Shown in pieces: positions 26,828 to 35,428 of a stretch of 64,000 nucleotides of DNA. Location of the stretch: contig NZ_RZNH01000010.1 in NCBI RefSeq assembly GCF_013141825.1, positions 1-64,000 of the forward strand, written 5' to 3'. The position numbers were made by a program, and so were the translations under genes. The stretch comes from Marinifilum caeruleilacunae. Its GTDB lineage: Bacteria > Bacteroidota > Bacteroidia > Bacteroidales > Marinifilaceae. Numbering within the stretch: position 1 is the stretch's first letter; each line of letters starts with the position of its first letter. The notes under the pieces were generated by a model that saw only the letters and a program-made list of their open reading frames with translations, was not told the DNA's origin and ran no database searches.

Positions 26828-27007
26828 ATTTTAAATCAATCCAAAAATTACCATTTTACAGCTTCAAAATTGATTGCCTGACCACTTCAGACCACAAGAT
26901 TTAGTCTTTGATTTGAAATTTTGTGAAGCATGACATTCAACATCTTTCCTGTCGGCGATATTCTTTATCTTGTGCATGAATTAAAACCCGAACAAAAACA
27001 CTATATC

Positions 27008-28417
27008 ATGAAAAAAATTATCGCATTTGCTTTGTTATTGGTGAGCCTTTCATTTGTAGCACAAGCACAATATGCAGACTACTTTACCAACGCAACCATG
27101 CGTTTAGACTACAGTCATATTGGTAATGCCAACGAAGAACACTTTGCCTTCGACCAAATGGTAAACGATGGCGAATGGGCAGGAAGCAAAACAGCTTTGC
27201 TGGATGAACTAAACCTTGGAAAGTATTTCTTTGAAATTAAAGATCCTAAAACCGGCAAATTGCTTTACTCAAGAGGTTACTCGAGCATTTATGGCGAATG
27301 GGAAACCACTCCTGAGGCTGAAAAAGAATGGGGAAGCTTTCACGAATCGGTACGTTTTCCATGGCCTAAACAAAAGGTAGAATTAACCATTCTAAAGAGA
27401 AACATTAAAAATGGTTTCGATCCGGTATGGACTTATATGGTTGATCCTAAGCACCACAGGGCATTCCCTTCTGCAGTTAAAAATCATTACAATACCATTG
27501 ATATTGTTGTGAATGGTGCTCCTGAAAAGCAAGTGGACATCGTTGTGTTAGGTGAAGGTTATGCGAAAGAAGATATGCCAAAATTCAAGAAAGATGCAGA
27601 GCGATTTGCCGAAGTTCTTTTAAACACTGAGCCTTTCGCTGCATTTAAGGATAAATTTTCGATCAGAGCAGTAGAAACACCTTCTCCTGATTCTGGCGTA
27701 AACCACCCTCACCAGGATATTTACACACGATCGGCTCTATCGGTTACCTACGGAGCTTTTGGTTCGGAGCGTTATGCTTTGGGTTACGACAATAAAAAAA
27801 TTAGAGATGCTGCAGCTGCTGTTCCTTACGAGTTTACTGCCATTTTAATGAACGATTCAATTTATGGTGGTGGCGGTATATACAACTTGTACATTACTGC
27901 TGCGGTTGATAATGCATTCCAGGAGTATTTGTTTGTTCACGAGTTTGGTCATCATTTTGCCGATTTGGCTGATGAGTATTACACCTCGGCAACGGCATAC
28001 GAAATGGATGCTGAACACCTTGAGCCATGGGAATTGAATGTGACTGCTAACACCGATCCGGAAACCATTAAATGGAAAGACATTCTAACACCTGGCACTC
28101 CGATGCCAACGCCTTGGGAAAAAGAAAAGTACGACAAACACAGTATCGAAGTACAGAAAAAACGTGTTGAAATGCGTAAGGCTAAGGTTGAAGAAAAGGT
28201 GATGGAGGAATTCTTTATCAAGAAGCGCGCCTGGGATACTGAACTACTGTCGAATATGGAACACAGTGGTAAAGTTGGTGCTTTTGAAGGTGCACAGTAC
28301 AAATCGAAAGGTTTATATCGAAGTGCTGCCAACTGTATCATGTTTACACGTCACAACCAATTCTGCCCGGCTTGCCAAAGAGCAGTGAAATTGATTATCG
28401 ATCAGACCACAAAATAA
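27008..28417 (+). CDS. exported M64 (IgA peptidase-like) metalloprotease
   Basis: The 469-residue exported zinc protease belongs to peptidase family M64. After the signal peptide (MKKIIAFALLLVSLSFVAQA) comes an N-terminal beta domain (~25-155), then the catalytic domain with HEFGHHFADLADEY (~311), the HExGHxxxxLxDEY pattern of the family. The ATG at 27008 gives the signal peptide directly; the longer frame from 26930 does not. M64 enzymes of gut Bacteroidota cut glycoproteins such as IgA or mucin. Next to hexosaminidase and GH109 genes, a glycoprotein target is plausible. Confidence 0.9.
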   Translation: MKKIIAFALLLVSLSFVAQAQYADYFTNATMRLDYSHIGNANEEHFAFDQMVNDGEWAGSKTALLDELNLGKYFFEIKDPKTGKLLYSRGYSSIYGEWETTPEAEKEWGSFHESVRFPWPKQKVELTILKRNIKNGFDPVWTYMVDPKHHRAFPSAVKNHYNTIDIVVNGAPEKQVDIVVLGEGYAKEDMPKFKKDAERFAEVLLNTEPFAAFKDKFSIRAVETPSPDSGVNHPHQDIYTRSALSVTYGAFGSERYALGYDNKKIRDAAAAVPYEFTAILMNDSIYGGGGIYNLYITAAVDNAFQEYLFVHEFGHHFADLADEYYTSATAYEMDAEHLEPWELNVTANTDPETIKWKDILTPGTPMPTPWEKEKYDKHSIEVQKKRVEMRKAKVEEKVMEEFFIKKRAWDTELLSNMEHSGKVGAFEGAQYKSKGLYRSAANCIMFTRHNQFCPACQRAVKLIIDQTTK

Positions 28418-28456
28418 GCGCTTAGCTTAAAACCTGAGTTCGATTAAAACATATAA

Positions 28457-28492
28457 ACGGTTGTAAGTTGATGCTTACAGCCGTTTTTTTTT
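28457..28492 (+). terminator. rho-independent terminator of the M64 gene
   Basis: An 11-bp stem (acggttgtaag / cttacagccgt, one G-U pair) with a six-base loop is followed by nine T. It lies about 40 bases after the stop codon. Confidence 0.9.
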
Positions 28493-28498
28493 GACAGC

Positions 28499-28536
28499 AA
28501 AAAACCCAAAGATCAGAATGCATCTTCTCTTTGGGT
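28499..28536 (-). terminator. rho-independent terminator of the GH20 operon
   Basis: The stem acccaaaga / tctttgggt is followed on the minus strand by a run of T. It lies 25 bases after the hexosaminidase stop and converges with the M64 terminator. Confidence 0.85.
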
Positions 28537-28560
28537 GTAAAAATTATCACTTAAAACAAA

Positions 28561-30153
28561 CTATTTTTTCTCTTCATCCATTTTCTCATCGGTCCAGGGA
28601 ACCAATTTAGACTGATAGTAATTGATATCCTGAAGCTCAAATCTTGTTTTTTGTTTTCCCAGGCGAACTTTGTATTCATCCCATGAATTGTTTTGATCAG
28701 GCGACCAGCCCAATTCTGCATATCCCAACAAGCGAGGGAAAATCAGGTATTCAATATCGTCCATGGTCTCGATGGTTTCAGCCCAAAGCGGAGCTTCAAT
28801 TCCTAGAATATCTTCCTTGTCAATGCCTTCTACATTGCCTTCCAATGTCCAATTGTAAGCTTTATCAACTTCAAGGTAACCTGCCCAATGTAATCCTAGC
28901 GGAGAAATGGAATCGTACTGCATATCCATGTATGCACGAGTTGCCGGCGACATTAATATTTTTACATTTTGCTCAACTGCTTTTAGTGCATTTGTAGGTT
29001 TGGTTTGCCAGAACTGCGCAACTGCTGTTTCGTTTAATTTCGCTGCCGCGATATCGGCCCAACCCATTACTTTTTTGTCGTGAGCTTCAACAATTTTCTG
29101 TACTCGTTCTACAAACTTGATGTAATCCTTCTTTTTGGTTACATGCGATTCATCTCCACCAATATGAATGTACTCACCTGGTGTTAAGGCAGCCAATTCT
29201 CGAATTACATCATCGATAAATTGGTAGGTAATTTCTTTATTGGTAGCCAAAGTACTGAAACCAACCTTTGTTCCGGTATATGGCTTTCTTGCTTTTCCAT
29301 CGGCATTTAATTCGGCATAAGAAACCAAAGCTGCATTGGTATGGCCCGGCATATCTATTTCAGGTACAATGGTAATAAATCGGTCGGCAGCATATTGCAC
29401 AATCTCTTTGTATTGCTCCTGTGTGTAGAATCCTCCTTCTCCTCCACCTACTTCAGTTTTTCCACCAATTTCAGTTAGTTTAGGCCACGATTTAATCTCA
29501 ATTCTCCATCCCTGGTCATCGGTTAAATGCAAATGCAAAACATTCATTTTATAAGCTGCCAGGTAATCAATGTATTGCTTCACCTCATCTACATCGAAAA
29601 AATGGCGAACTACGTCCAACATCGCACCACGATATCCATACTGAGGATGGTCTTCGATTGTTCCACTGGCAATTAGCCATGGACCTTCTTGTGTTTCTTT
29701 TGCCTCAATTTTTGCCGGCAACAACTGACGAAGGGTCTGAATTCCCCTGAACAAACCTTCTGCAGTAAACGCCTGTAATGAAATTTTTCGGGCATCAATC
29801 ATTAAATGATACCCCTCTTTTCCTAAGTTTTTATATTTTTCGTCAAGAATTAAGGAGATACCGCGACTTCCCAGTGGTGTTTTCAGCTCCTTAATTTTAG
29901 GTTGAAAACCAGTGGCTGGCTGAATCATTTCAATCAAATGATTGGCAATCTTTTTCGTTTCCTCATTTCCTTTTTGGATATGAATTTGAGTATTCTTCGT
30001 CCATTCGAATGAGCTTCCTGTAGCTTCTAGTTTTACTGGCTTTGGAATCAAATTTTCTTTTGCTAAATCCATAGGAACCGGTTCTTTACAAGATGTAAAC
30101 ACCAATCCAATGAGCAGTGCAAACATCAAATGTTGTAGTTTAGTCATTTCCAT
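28561..30153 (-). CDS. GH20 beta-N-acetylhexosaminidase lipoprotein
   Basis: It removes terminal beta-linked GlcNAc or GalNAc. The 530-residue lipoprotein (lipobox VFTSCKEP) has the GH20b domain (~35-165) and the GH20 barrel with HIGGDESH (~328-335), which holds the Asp-Glu pair for substrate-assisted catalysis. DDQGWRIEIKSWPKL and WGWADI-type elements are also visible (VMGWADI). Its start overlaps the end of the ROK kinase gene by 14 bases (8 if the second ATG is used), so the two are translationally linked. Confidence 0.93.
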   Translation of the reverse strand: MEMTKLQHLMFALLIGLVFTSCKEPVPMDLAKENLIPKPVKLEATGSSFEWTKNTQIHIQKGNEETKKIANHLIEMIQPATGFQPKIKELKTPLGSRGISLILDEKYKNLGKEGYHLMIDARKISLQAFTAEGLFRGIQTLRQLLPAKIEAKETQEGPWLIASGTIEDHPQYGYRGAMLDVVRHFFDVDEVKQYIDYLAAYKMNVLHLHLTDDQGWRIEIKSWPKLTEIGGKTEVGGGEGGFYTQEQYKEIVQYAADRFITIVPEIDMPGHTNAALVSYAELNADGKARKPYTGTKVGFSTLATNKEITYQFIDDVIRELAALTPGEYIHIGGDESHVTKKKDYIKFVERVQKIVEAHDKKVMGWADIAAAKLNETAVAQFWQTKPTNALKAVEQNVKILMSPATRAYMDMQYDSISPLGLHWAGYLEVDKAYNWTLEGNVEGIDKEDILGIEAPLWAETIETMDDIEYLIFPRLLGYAELGWSPDQNNSWDEYKVRLGKQKTRFELQDINYYQSKLVPWTDEKMDEEKK

Positions 30154-31159
30154 GTGTTTTGGTAAGTATTTGTTTTGGTATTAAGTCTTTTTCAAGTGTC
30201 GATGTAATTTTTTCATCGTTCCAAATTATGGCTGCTGCTCCAAAAACCCCGGCATTATCGCCCAATTGTGATGGCAGCAATTTAATCTTATCCTTGTAAA
30301 GGAACAAGAGATTTTCTTCCATTACTTTTTGTACTGGTTCGAATAATAAATCTCCCGCTTTGGCCAATCCACCAAACAGAAAAATTGCCTCTGGTGCTGT
30401 TACCGACGCAACATTCGACAAAGCCTCTCCCAACATCTTGCCCGTATATTTGAAAGTTTCCAAAGCAACCAAATCGCCTTTATTGGCAGCATCGGCAACC
30501 ATTTTTGCATTCAGATCATTGAAAGGAATATCACGCAAAGTGCTATCTCCTAAATGTTTTGCCAACAATTTGTAAACGGTTCTTTTTACACCGGTAGCCG
30601 ACACATAGGTTTCCAGGCAGCCTTTTCTGCCACATGCGCACTCCCTGCCTCCCGGACGAACAATTACATGGCCTACCTCGCCTGCAAAACCTTCGTATCC
30701 GTATAGCAAATCACCATTCACAACTATACCACTACCCAATCCGGTTCCAAGGGTAATTACCATGAAATCGGACATCTCTTTTGCGCCACCAAATATTCTT
30801 TCGCCCAATGCTGCAGCATTTGCATCGTTGGTAACCTTTACCGGAACATTCAATTTTTCCGCAATTAATTGTGCAATTGGAAGGCTTCCTTTCCATCTTA
30901 AATTTGCAGCATTTTCAATTGTTCCAGCCCTGTAACTTCCATTTGGTGCTCCCAGTCCAACTCCTACAATTTTTACCTCCTGCTTCGATTGGTCAATGGA
31001 AGTGCGAATTGCAGCAATCAAATCTTCAATATAATCTTCGAAATCTTCCCTTGTCTGAGTTGGAATACTTCCTTCCGCCACTATATTTCCCAACGAATCG
31101 ATACAGGCAAACACCGTATTTGTACCTCCTATATCTATTCCAATTGCTAATTCAGTCAT
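30140..31159 (-). CDS. ROK-family sugar kinase
   Basis: A cytoplasmic ATP-dependent hexose kinase, probably acting on GlcNAc, ManNAc or glucose at C6. The 339-residue protein has the ATP loop DIGGTNT (8-14), the catalytic Asp region (KVTNDANAAALGE) and the ROK zinc motif CACGRKGCLETY (~173). There is no DNA-binding domain, unlike the ROK protein at 37835. Its overlap with the GH20 gene suggests it phosphorylates the GlcNAc released. Confidence 0.9.
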   Translation of the reverse strand: MTELAIGIDIGGTNTVFACIDSLGNIVAEGSIPTQTREDFEDYIEDLIAAIRTSIDQSKQEVKIVGVGLGAPNGSYRAGTIENAANLRWKGSLPIAQLIAEKLNVPVKVTNDANAAALGERIFGGAKEMSDFMVITLGTGLGSGIVVNGDLLYGYEGFAGEVGHVIVRPGGRECACGRKGCLETYVSATGVKRTVYKLLAKHLGDSTLRDIPFNDLNAKMVADAANKGDLVALETFKYTGKMLGEALSNVASVTAPEAIFLFGGLAKAGDLLFEPVQKVMEENLLFLYKDKIKLLPSQLGDNAGVFGAAAIIWNDEKITSTLEKDLIPKQILTKTHGND

Positions 31160-31198
31160 TCTCTTTCTATCTTATTCTGCAAACAGTGATTGTCAATT

Positions 31199-31837
31199 TT
31201 ACTTCTCCAGATTTAAAACTCCAAACGATGAAGGAATATGAAAATCTGGCTTGGCGGAATCTGGTTTCACCCACGAAATCCACTTGAATCCTGCTCCTCT
31301 ATTTTTATCAGGCAGGTGAGTACAAAATCCTCTGTACAATCCTGCCTCTATCTTATTCTCTTTTAAAATCCCTAAATTCCTAAGCGATTGTAAACTTATC
31401 GCACCTTCTACCACATAGCCCTTACTGTTTTCAGATGCTTTCACATCCAAATCACCAGGCCAATTCCATTCATAATCGAAATCGCGATAGTAATTGGCTT
31501 CATAATCCAAAACCCTGCCTCTTGCATCCATTTCCAGGCAATAGTATGGTTTTAATTGATCATTCTTTCTAAAAAATATCTCTACCCGATCAGAATCAAC
31601 TACTTCCAGCTTATGATCTTGTTCAATAAATGTCAGAACATGATCATCTTCAACATCAAACCTAAAAAAGAAATGTTGATCGTTGTACAAGGCTCTAAAT
31701 TCGGTTGCTTGCGCATGCTCACTATTCCATGCTAAGGAAAAATCTGATAACACCTCTGCCTTGTCCCAAAACAAAGATCTTGCTTCCCCCTTAATTGCAA
31801 GTGTTTCTGTTATCTTGTTTACCTGATATTGTTTCAT
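31199..31837 (-). CDS. CBM9-like carbohydrate-binding protein without signal peptide
   Basis: The 212-residue beta-sandwich protein resembles family-9-like carbohydrate-binding domains (RALYNDQHFFFRFDVEDDH, DSDRVEIFFR, YEWNWPGDLDVKA). No signal peptide or lipobox is present, so as written it stays in the cytoplasm, unusual for a binding module. It lies between the kinase and the deaminase. It may bind sugar or have been recruited as an enzyme accessory; the function is unknown. Confidence 0.75.
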   Translation of the reverse strand: MKQYQVNKITETLAIKGEARSLFWDKAEVLSDFSLAWNSEHAQATEFRALYNDQHFFFRFDVEDDHVLTFIEQDHKLEVVDSDRVEIFFRKNDQLKPYYCLEMDARGRVLDYEANYYRDFDYEWNWPGDLDVKASENSKGYVVEGAISLQSLRNLGILKENKIEAGLYRGFCTHLPDKNRGAGFKWISWVKPDSAKPDFHIPSSFGVLNLEK

Positions 31838-31895
31838 TAAAAAAGGTGGACCGAAGAGCCTAAACTCTCCGATCCTATGGTATTTATGTGTGGTA

Positions 31896-34223
31896 CTAAA
31901 ACGGATTTTCTTCTACTGCTTTCTCCAAATCTTTTGCCATTGCAACAAACTCTTCGGCAGTCATTTCTTTCATGTAAACCAAACCATGAGTTGCACGCAC
32001 CAATGGATGATCGTTCTCGTAGAAGAAGTTTTTACCCAATAAAAGTTGAATTTGCTTTAATTGTTGAACCCAAACTTTCTGAGTCAATTCATTAAATTTC
32101 CCATCGTACTCGTAACTTGGGAAAGAAGCATTTACCTGGCTCATGTAACATTCGGTAAATGAATTTTCCAGTACATCAAGTGCATTTAGCGATACTGGTA
32201 CAATATAATCGGCATCAGCCGGATGGTACTTGAACCAAACATTTCGGTAACCAATAATTCTAAGTTTGGAAAGATCTTCTTCTTCTCCCCACTCCTTAAC
32301 GGCTCCGGCAATGGCCTGTAAAACCTTATAGTGAGTATCAGGACCACTTCCTTCAGGATCCATAGCCAAACTAATGGTACTTGGTTTGTATTTTCTAAAC
32401 TCTTCCAAAACCGGAAGCATATCCCTGTTCTTTTCTGGCAGTTCGGTAAAAATGTCTCCTTTATAGAATCCCAGGCGCAGGTGATGAACATTACGAACAG
32501 GTATTCCAAAGTGAGCCCATACCAGTTCTTCTTCAAACTCGCGCACCATTCCCTTCATTTTCTGCACCTCAGGCGAATTCTTACCTCCATCGTACGAGCT
32601 TTCCAACTCACCAATTACACTGGCAATCACTTTATTCAGGTGATATCTGTCTTGTACTTTCCAGATTCCAACTACCGAACGAATTACACGGTGACAAAGT
32701 CCTCTGCGTTTTCCAATTTCATTGCGCTCTGCAACCGAATTCAGAAAGTGAGAAACATCTTTGTCCCATTTTTTGCTATATCCTTCCTCAAAGAAATCGG
32801 CATAATCGAGCATTTGAATTTCTCCTTGTGCAATGAAAGCCTGGCATTCTTTTAACACACCAATAATGAATCCGTTGGTCACGGCCGTAAAACCTGAAGT
32901 TAGCACCGAAAAGTGAATTTCATTGCTTGCCGAACGCATCTGGCGATTGGTGTATGGCATAATTCCCAACATGATGTCATCGTGGTGAGGTCCTGTATGG
33001 TAAATCACCTCATCATTGTCAGCCTTCATGCCTTTGTCAAGCTTTACTTTTATGGAATCAATTACTGTTTGTACTGTTCCTTCGTTCAAATTCGGGATCT
33101 GGCTGGTGTAAGGATCAGCCTTTAGGTCTTCCAATGTTAGATGATGACCGTATTTGTTGATTTTCTGACACAAATCAATAATCGATTTCTCGGTTTTTGT
33201 ATGTGTCCAATCTCCGGTTTTATAGTATTGATTTACACTATCGGTAAGCTTACAAGCTGCACCTGTTGTCAGGTAAAAACGACTATTTTTCTGGCGCTGA
33301 AGTACCGAAGCCGGGTACACCGCATCGGGTTCTGTCTCCAGCGAACCTTTAACAATATCAGCTTTGGCTTCACCTGCTGCAAATATAATGGACACAGCAT
33401 TTGGATCGTGAGTAATGGTATCCAAACCAATGGTAATTACCAGGCGGTTTCTCGACACTTCGATTCCTCCCAAATCTCCTGCTGCTACAGCCTGGGTTTC
33501 GAAATTTGTTTTGGTTAATCGTGTGGTGGAATAATGATCCGATCCTCGAGTATTAAAGGCAATGTGACCATCTGGGCCAATTCCTCCCAGGAAGAAACCA
33601 ATGCCACCTTTTTCGCGAATCTTTTGTTCGTATTGCGTACACCAATTGTCAATCATAAAGATCGATTCCTGCTGCATTTTCTCAACTTCACTTGTTGCTT
33701 CACGGTAACGAAGCGATAAATCGATATTGTAATCTGGAAAAACCTCCAGGAATGTTTTGTTGTCGGCCAATGGAATTTCATCGGAGTTGATTAGCAAAGC
33801 ATTCTCTTTTTTCAAACCAAATCCTTCGATGTAATATTTCATCACATAGTTGTAGAAACTATTGTGCTGGCGTGGATCAATTGGATAAAACTCATCGATT
33901 TGAACAAATTGCAATCCGCTCAAATCTGGCTTGGCCATTTCACCTAAACCATATTGTTCACGAATTTCAATTCCTTTTTTATTGTCCCAGTTCTCTAATA
34001 AAAACTGCGTATACTTGATAAAATATTCAGGAGTTTTACCCGTAGGCAAACTAATTACTCCCTGAGGGTTTTGCTCCGCCCATTCCAGGAAACGAAGCGA
34101 TGTCAATAATCCTAATTTTGGGAAATTATCAACCGTAACGTAAGGAATTTTGCTTGTAATTTCCTGCACTCCCGATAATTCATAGAATGCTTGCTCTACT
34201 CTTGATTCGAATCTTTTTTCCAT
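31896..34223 (-). CDS. nagB: glucosamine-6-phosphate deaminase fused to PIG-L/LmbE-like domain
   Basis: The N-terminal half (~1-380) is a NagB-type isomerase/deaminase: SLPTGKTPEYF, QIDEFYPID and GGIGPDGHIAFN carry the phosphate loop and catalytic residues. It converts GlcN-6-P to fructose-6-P and ammonia. The C-terminal half (~400-775) has HTGPHHDDIMLG (~409), resembling the HPDDE metal motif of PIG-L/LmbE deacetylases. I chose the ATG at 34223 (MEKRFESRV), preceded by an AGAGA-type ribosome site; 34262 would add 13 residues. No nagA is seen in the window, so the second domain may deacetylate an amino sugar. This two-part layout occurs in other Bacteroidota. Confidence 0.85.
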   Translation of the reverse strand: MEKRFESRVEQAFYELSGVQEITSKIPYVTVDNFPKLGLLTSLRFLEWAEQNPQGVISLPTGKTPEYFIKYTQFLLENWDNKKGIEIREQYGLGEMAKPDLSGLQFVQIDEFYPIDPRQHNSFYNYVMKYYIEGFGLKKENALLINSDEIPLADNKTFLEVFPDYNIDLSLRYREATSEVEKMQQESIFMIDNWCTQYEQKIREKGGIGFFLGGIGPDGHIAFNTRGSDHYSTTRLTKTNFETQAVAAGDLGGIEVSRNRLVITIGLDTITHDPNAVSIIFAAGEAKADIVKGSLETEPDAVYPASVLQRQKNSRFYLTTGAACKLTDSVNQYYKTGDWTHTKTEKSIIDLCQKINKYGHHLTLEDLKADPYTSQIPNLNEGTVQTVIDSIKVKLDKGMKADNDEVIYHTGPHHDDIMLGIMPYTNRQMRSASNEIHFSVLTSGFTAVTNGFIIGVLKECQAFIAQGEIQMLDYADFFEEGYSKKWDKDVSHFLNSVAERNEIGKRRGLCHRVIRSVVGIWKVQDRYHLNKVIASVIGELESSYDGGKNSPEVQKMKGMVREFEEELVWAHFGIPVRNVHHLRLGFYKGDIFTELPEKNRDMLPVLEEFRKYKPSTISLAMDPEGSGPDTHYKVLQAIAGAVKEWGEEEDLSKLRIIGYRNVWFKYHPADADYIVPVSLNALDVLENSFTECYMSQVNASFPSYEYDGKFNELTQKVWVQQLKQIQLLLGKNFFYENDHPLVRATHGLVYMKEMTAEEFVAMAKDLEKAVEENPF

Positions 34224-34269
34224 TTCTCTCTTTAAAATCTTTTTCGGCTGAATCTCCACCACACAAGGA

Positions 34270-34302
34270 GAAAAAGCTCGTTATCTATGAGTTAGCTTTA
34301 TT
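34270..34302 (-). terminator. possible weak terminator after the NahK-like gene
   Basis: A 6-bp stem (aaagct / agcttt) followed by five T on the minus strand lies between the anomeric kinase stop and the deaminase start. The short stem suggests partial termination at most. Confidence 0.35.
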
Positions 34303-34316
34303 ATTTTACACATTTT

Positions 34317-35420
34317 TTAGGCCGACAATTCTTTGCAAAACTGCATTACCTCTTCATTCATCTGATCGAACTGATCTTCCATACTTCGCAATAATTTGTA
34401 TTGAGCATGGGTTCTGATCAAATTGTGCTGAGGCGATTTGGTTTTGTAGTAATTGTCGCCATCTATATAATCCATAAGGAATCGTAAGACCTGTTCGAAA
34501 GTGATGTATCTTGCCGAAAAGGCCAGGTACTCAATTTCCTTTTCGGATAAGAATGCCATACTTTCCTCCAAATATCCTTTGGTATAGGCTTTAAACATTT
34601 CCATATCCATACTTACCTGTTCCAGGTTTTCATCATCTTCTAATCCGGTATTGGTATAAGATCTAATTGCGTCTCCAAAATCGTTTAGCACAGTGCTATT
34701 CAGAACTGTATCCAAATCAATAACGCAAAGATCTTTTCCATCCCTATCGAAAAGGATATTGTTGATTTTGGTATCGTTGTGAGTCACGCGTGCTGGAATT
34801 ATTCCTTCTTCCACCAATTCCCAAAACTCCAGCATCTCGTTTCTTCTCTCTTCGATCCACGAAATTTCCTCTTCAAGGTCTTTCTTTCGCTTAAGCGGAT
34901 CTCTATCCAAAACTTCATCCCATTGTTCGAAACGAAAACGGATATTGTGAAAGCCCGGAAGAATATCGGTAAGCGGCTCTTTCAAATCTGCCAACATGGC
35001 CTGGAATTTCCCGATTCCCTTACCGCCGGCATAGGCCAGTTTTGGACTATCCGCATCATCATAACTGATATTGTCCTTAATAAAAAGGCACAAGGTCCAG
35101 TAGTCATCCTTGCTATCTGTAAAGTATGGATTTCCTTCTTCAGAAAGTATAATCGTCATGGCTTCCCTGTTTGGATCGCCACCATTTTTCTTTATTTTTT
35201 CTTTCAGATGAGAAGTAACACTAATGATATTTTGCATCATTCCCGGAACATCTTTAAAGATGCTCTTGTTCTTTCTTTGCAGGAGATAATCTGGTGTACT
35301 TTCCAATTTGGTTTTTACCAGGAAGGTATCGTTGATAAAACCCTCTCCCAGCGGACGAACCGAAGCTATTTCTCCAACAATCTGAAATCTTGATGCAATG
35401 TTTCGTAATTCAAGTTCCAT
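34317..35420 (-). CDS. NahK-like N-acetylhexosamine 1-kinase (APH family)
   Basis: The 367-residue protein of the aminoglycoside-phosphotransferase/choline-kinase fold resembles bifidobacterial NahK, which phosphorylates GlcNAc and GalNAc at C1. Motifs: the catalytic loop RVTHNDTKINNILFD (~211) and the metal-binding VIDLDTV (~231), with NDFGDAIRSY following. The start is the ATG at 35420; the longer frame begins at a TTG. It lies 8 bases after a sugar permease and near a nucleotidyltransferase and galE, suggesting a salvage route through sugar-1-phosphates. Confidence 0.82.
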   Translation of the reverse strand: MELELRNIASRFQIVGEIASVRPLGEGFINDTFLVKTKLESTPDYLLQRKNKSIFKDVPGMMQNIISVTSHLKEKIKKNGGDPNREAMTIILSEEGNPYFTDSKDDYWTLCLFIKDNISYDDADSPKLAYAGGKGIGKFQAMLADLKEPLTDILPGFHNIRFRFEQWDEVLDRDPLKRKKDLEEEISWIEERRNEMLEFWELVEEGIIPARVTHNDTKINNILFDRDGKDLCVIDLDTVLNSTVLNDFGDAIRSYTNTGLEDDENLEQVSMDMEMFKAYTKGYLEESMAFLSEKEIEYLAFSARYITFEQVLRFLMDYIDGDNYYKTKSPQHNLIRTHAQYKLLRSMEDQFDQMNEEVMQFCKELSA

Positions 35421-35428
35421 GATCAAAA

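Larger units (their letters stand above)
26597..27007. other. divergent regulatory region between FadR copy 2 and the M64 peptidase
   Basis: No gene is seen. The region contains the regulator's promoter and two FadR-type palindromes (26636-26647, 26818-26827), separated by an AT-rich stretch with T runs at 26758-26776. The frame open upstream of the M64 start (from 26930) lacks protein-like character and is read as leader. Confidence 0.7.

Noticed and set aside
26930-27007. N-terminal extension of the M64 peptidase
   Set aside because: The downstream ATG at 27008 begins a textbook signal peptide; the extension would bury it.
31887-32860. Large plus-strand frames opposite the NagB fusion gene
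   Set aside because: They are antisense to a gene with conserved motifs on the minus strand and have no initiation signals.
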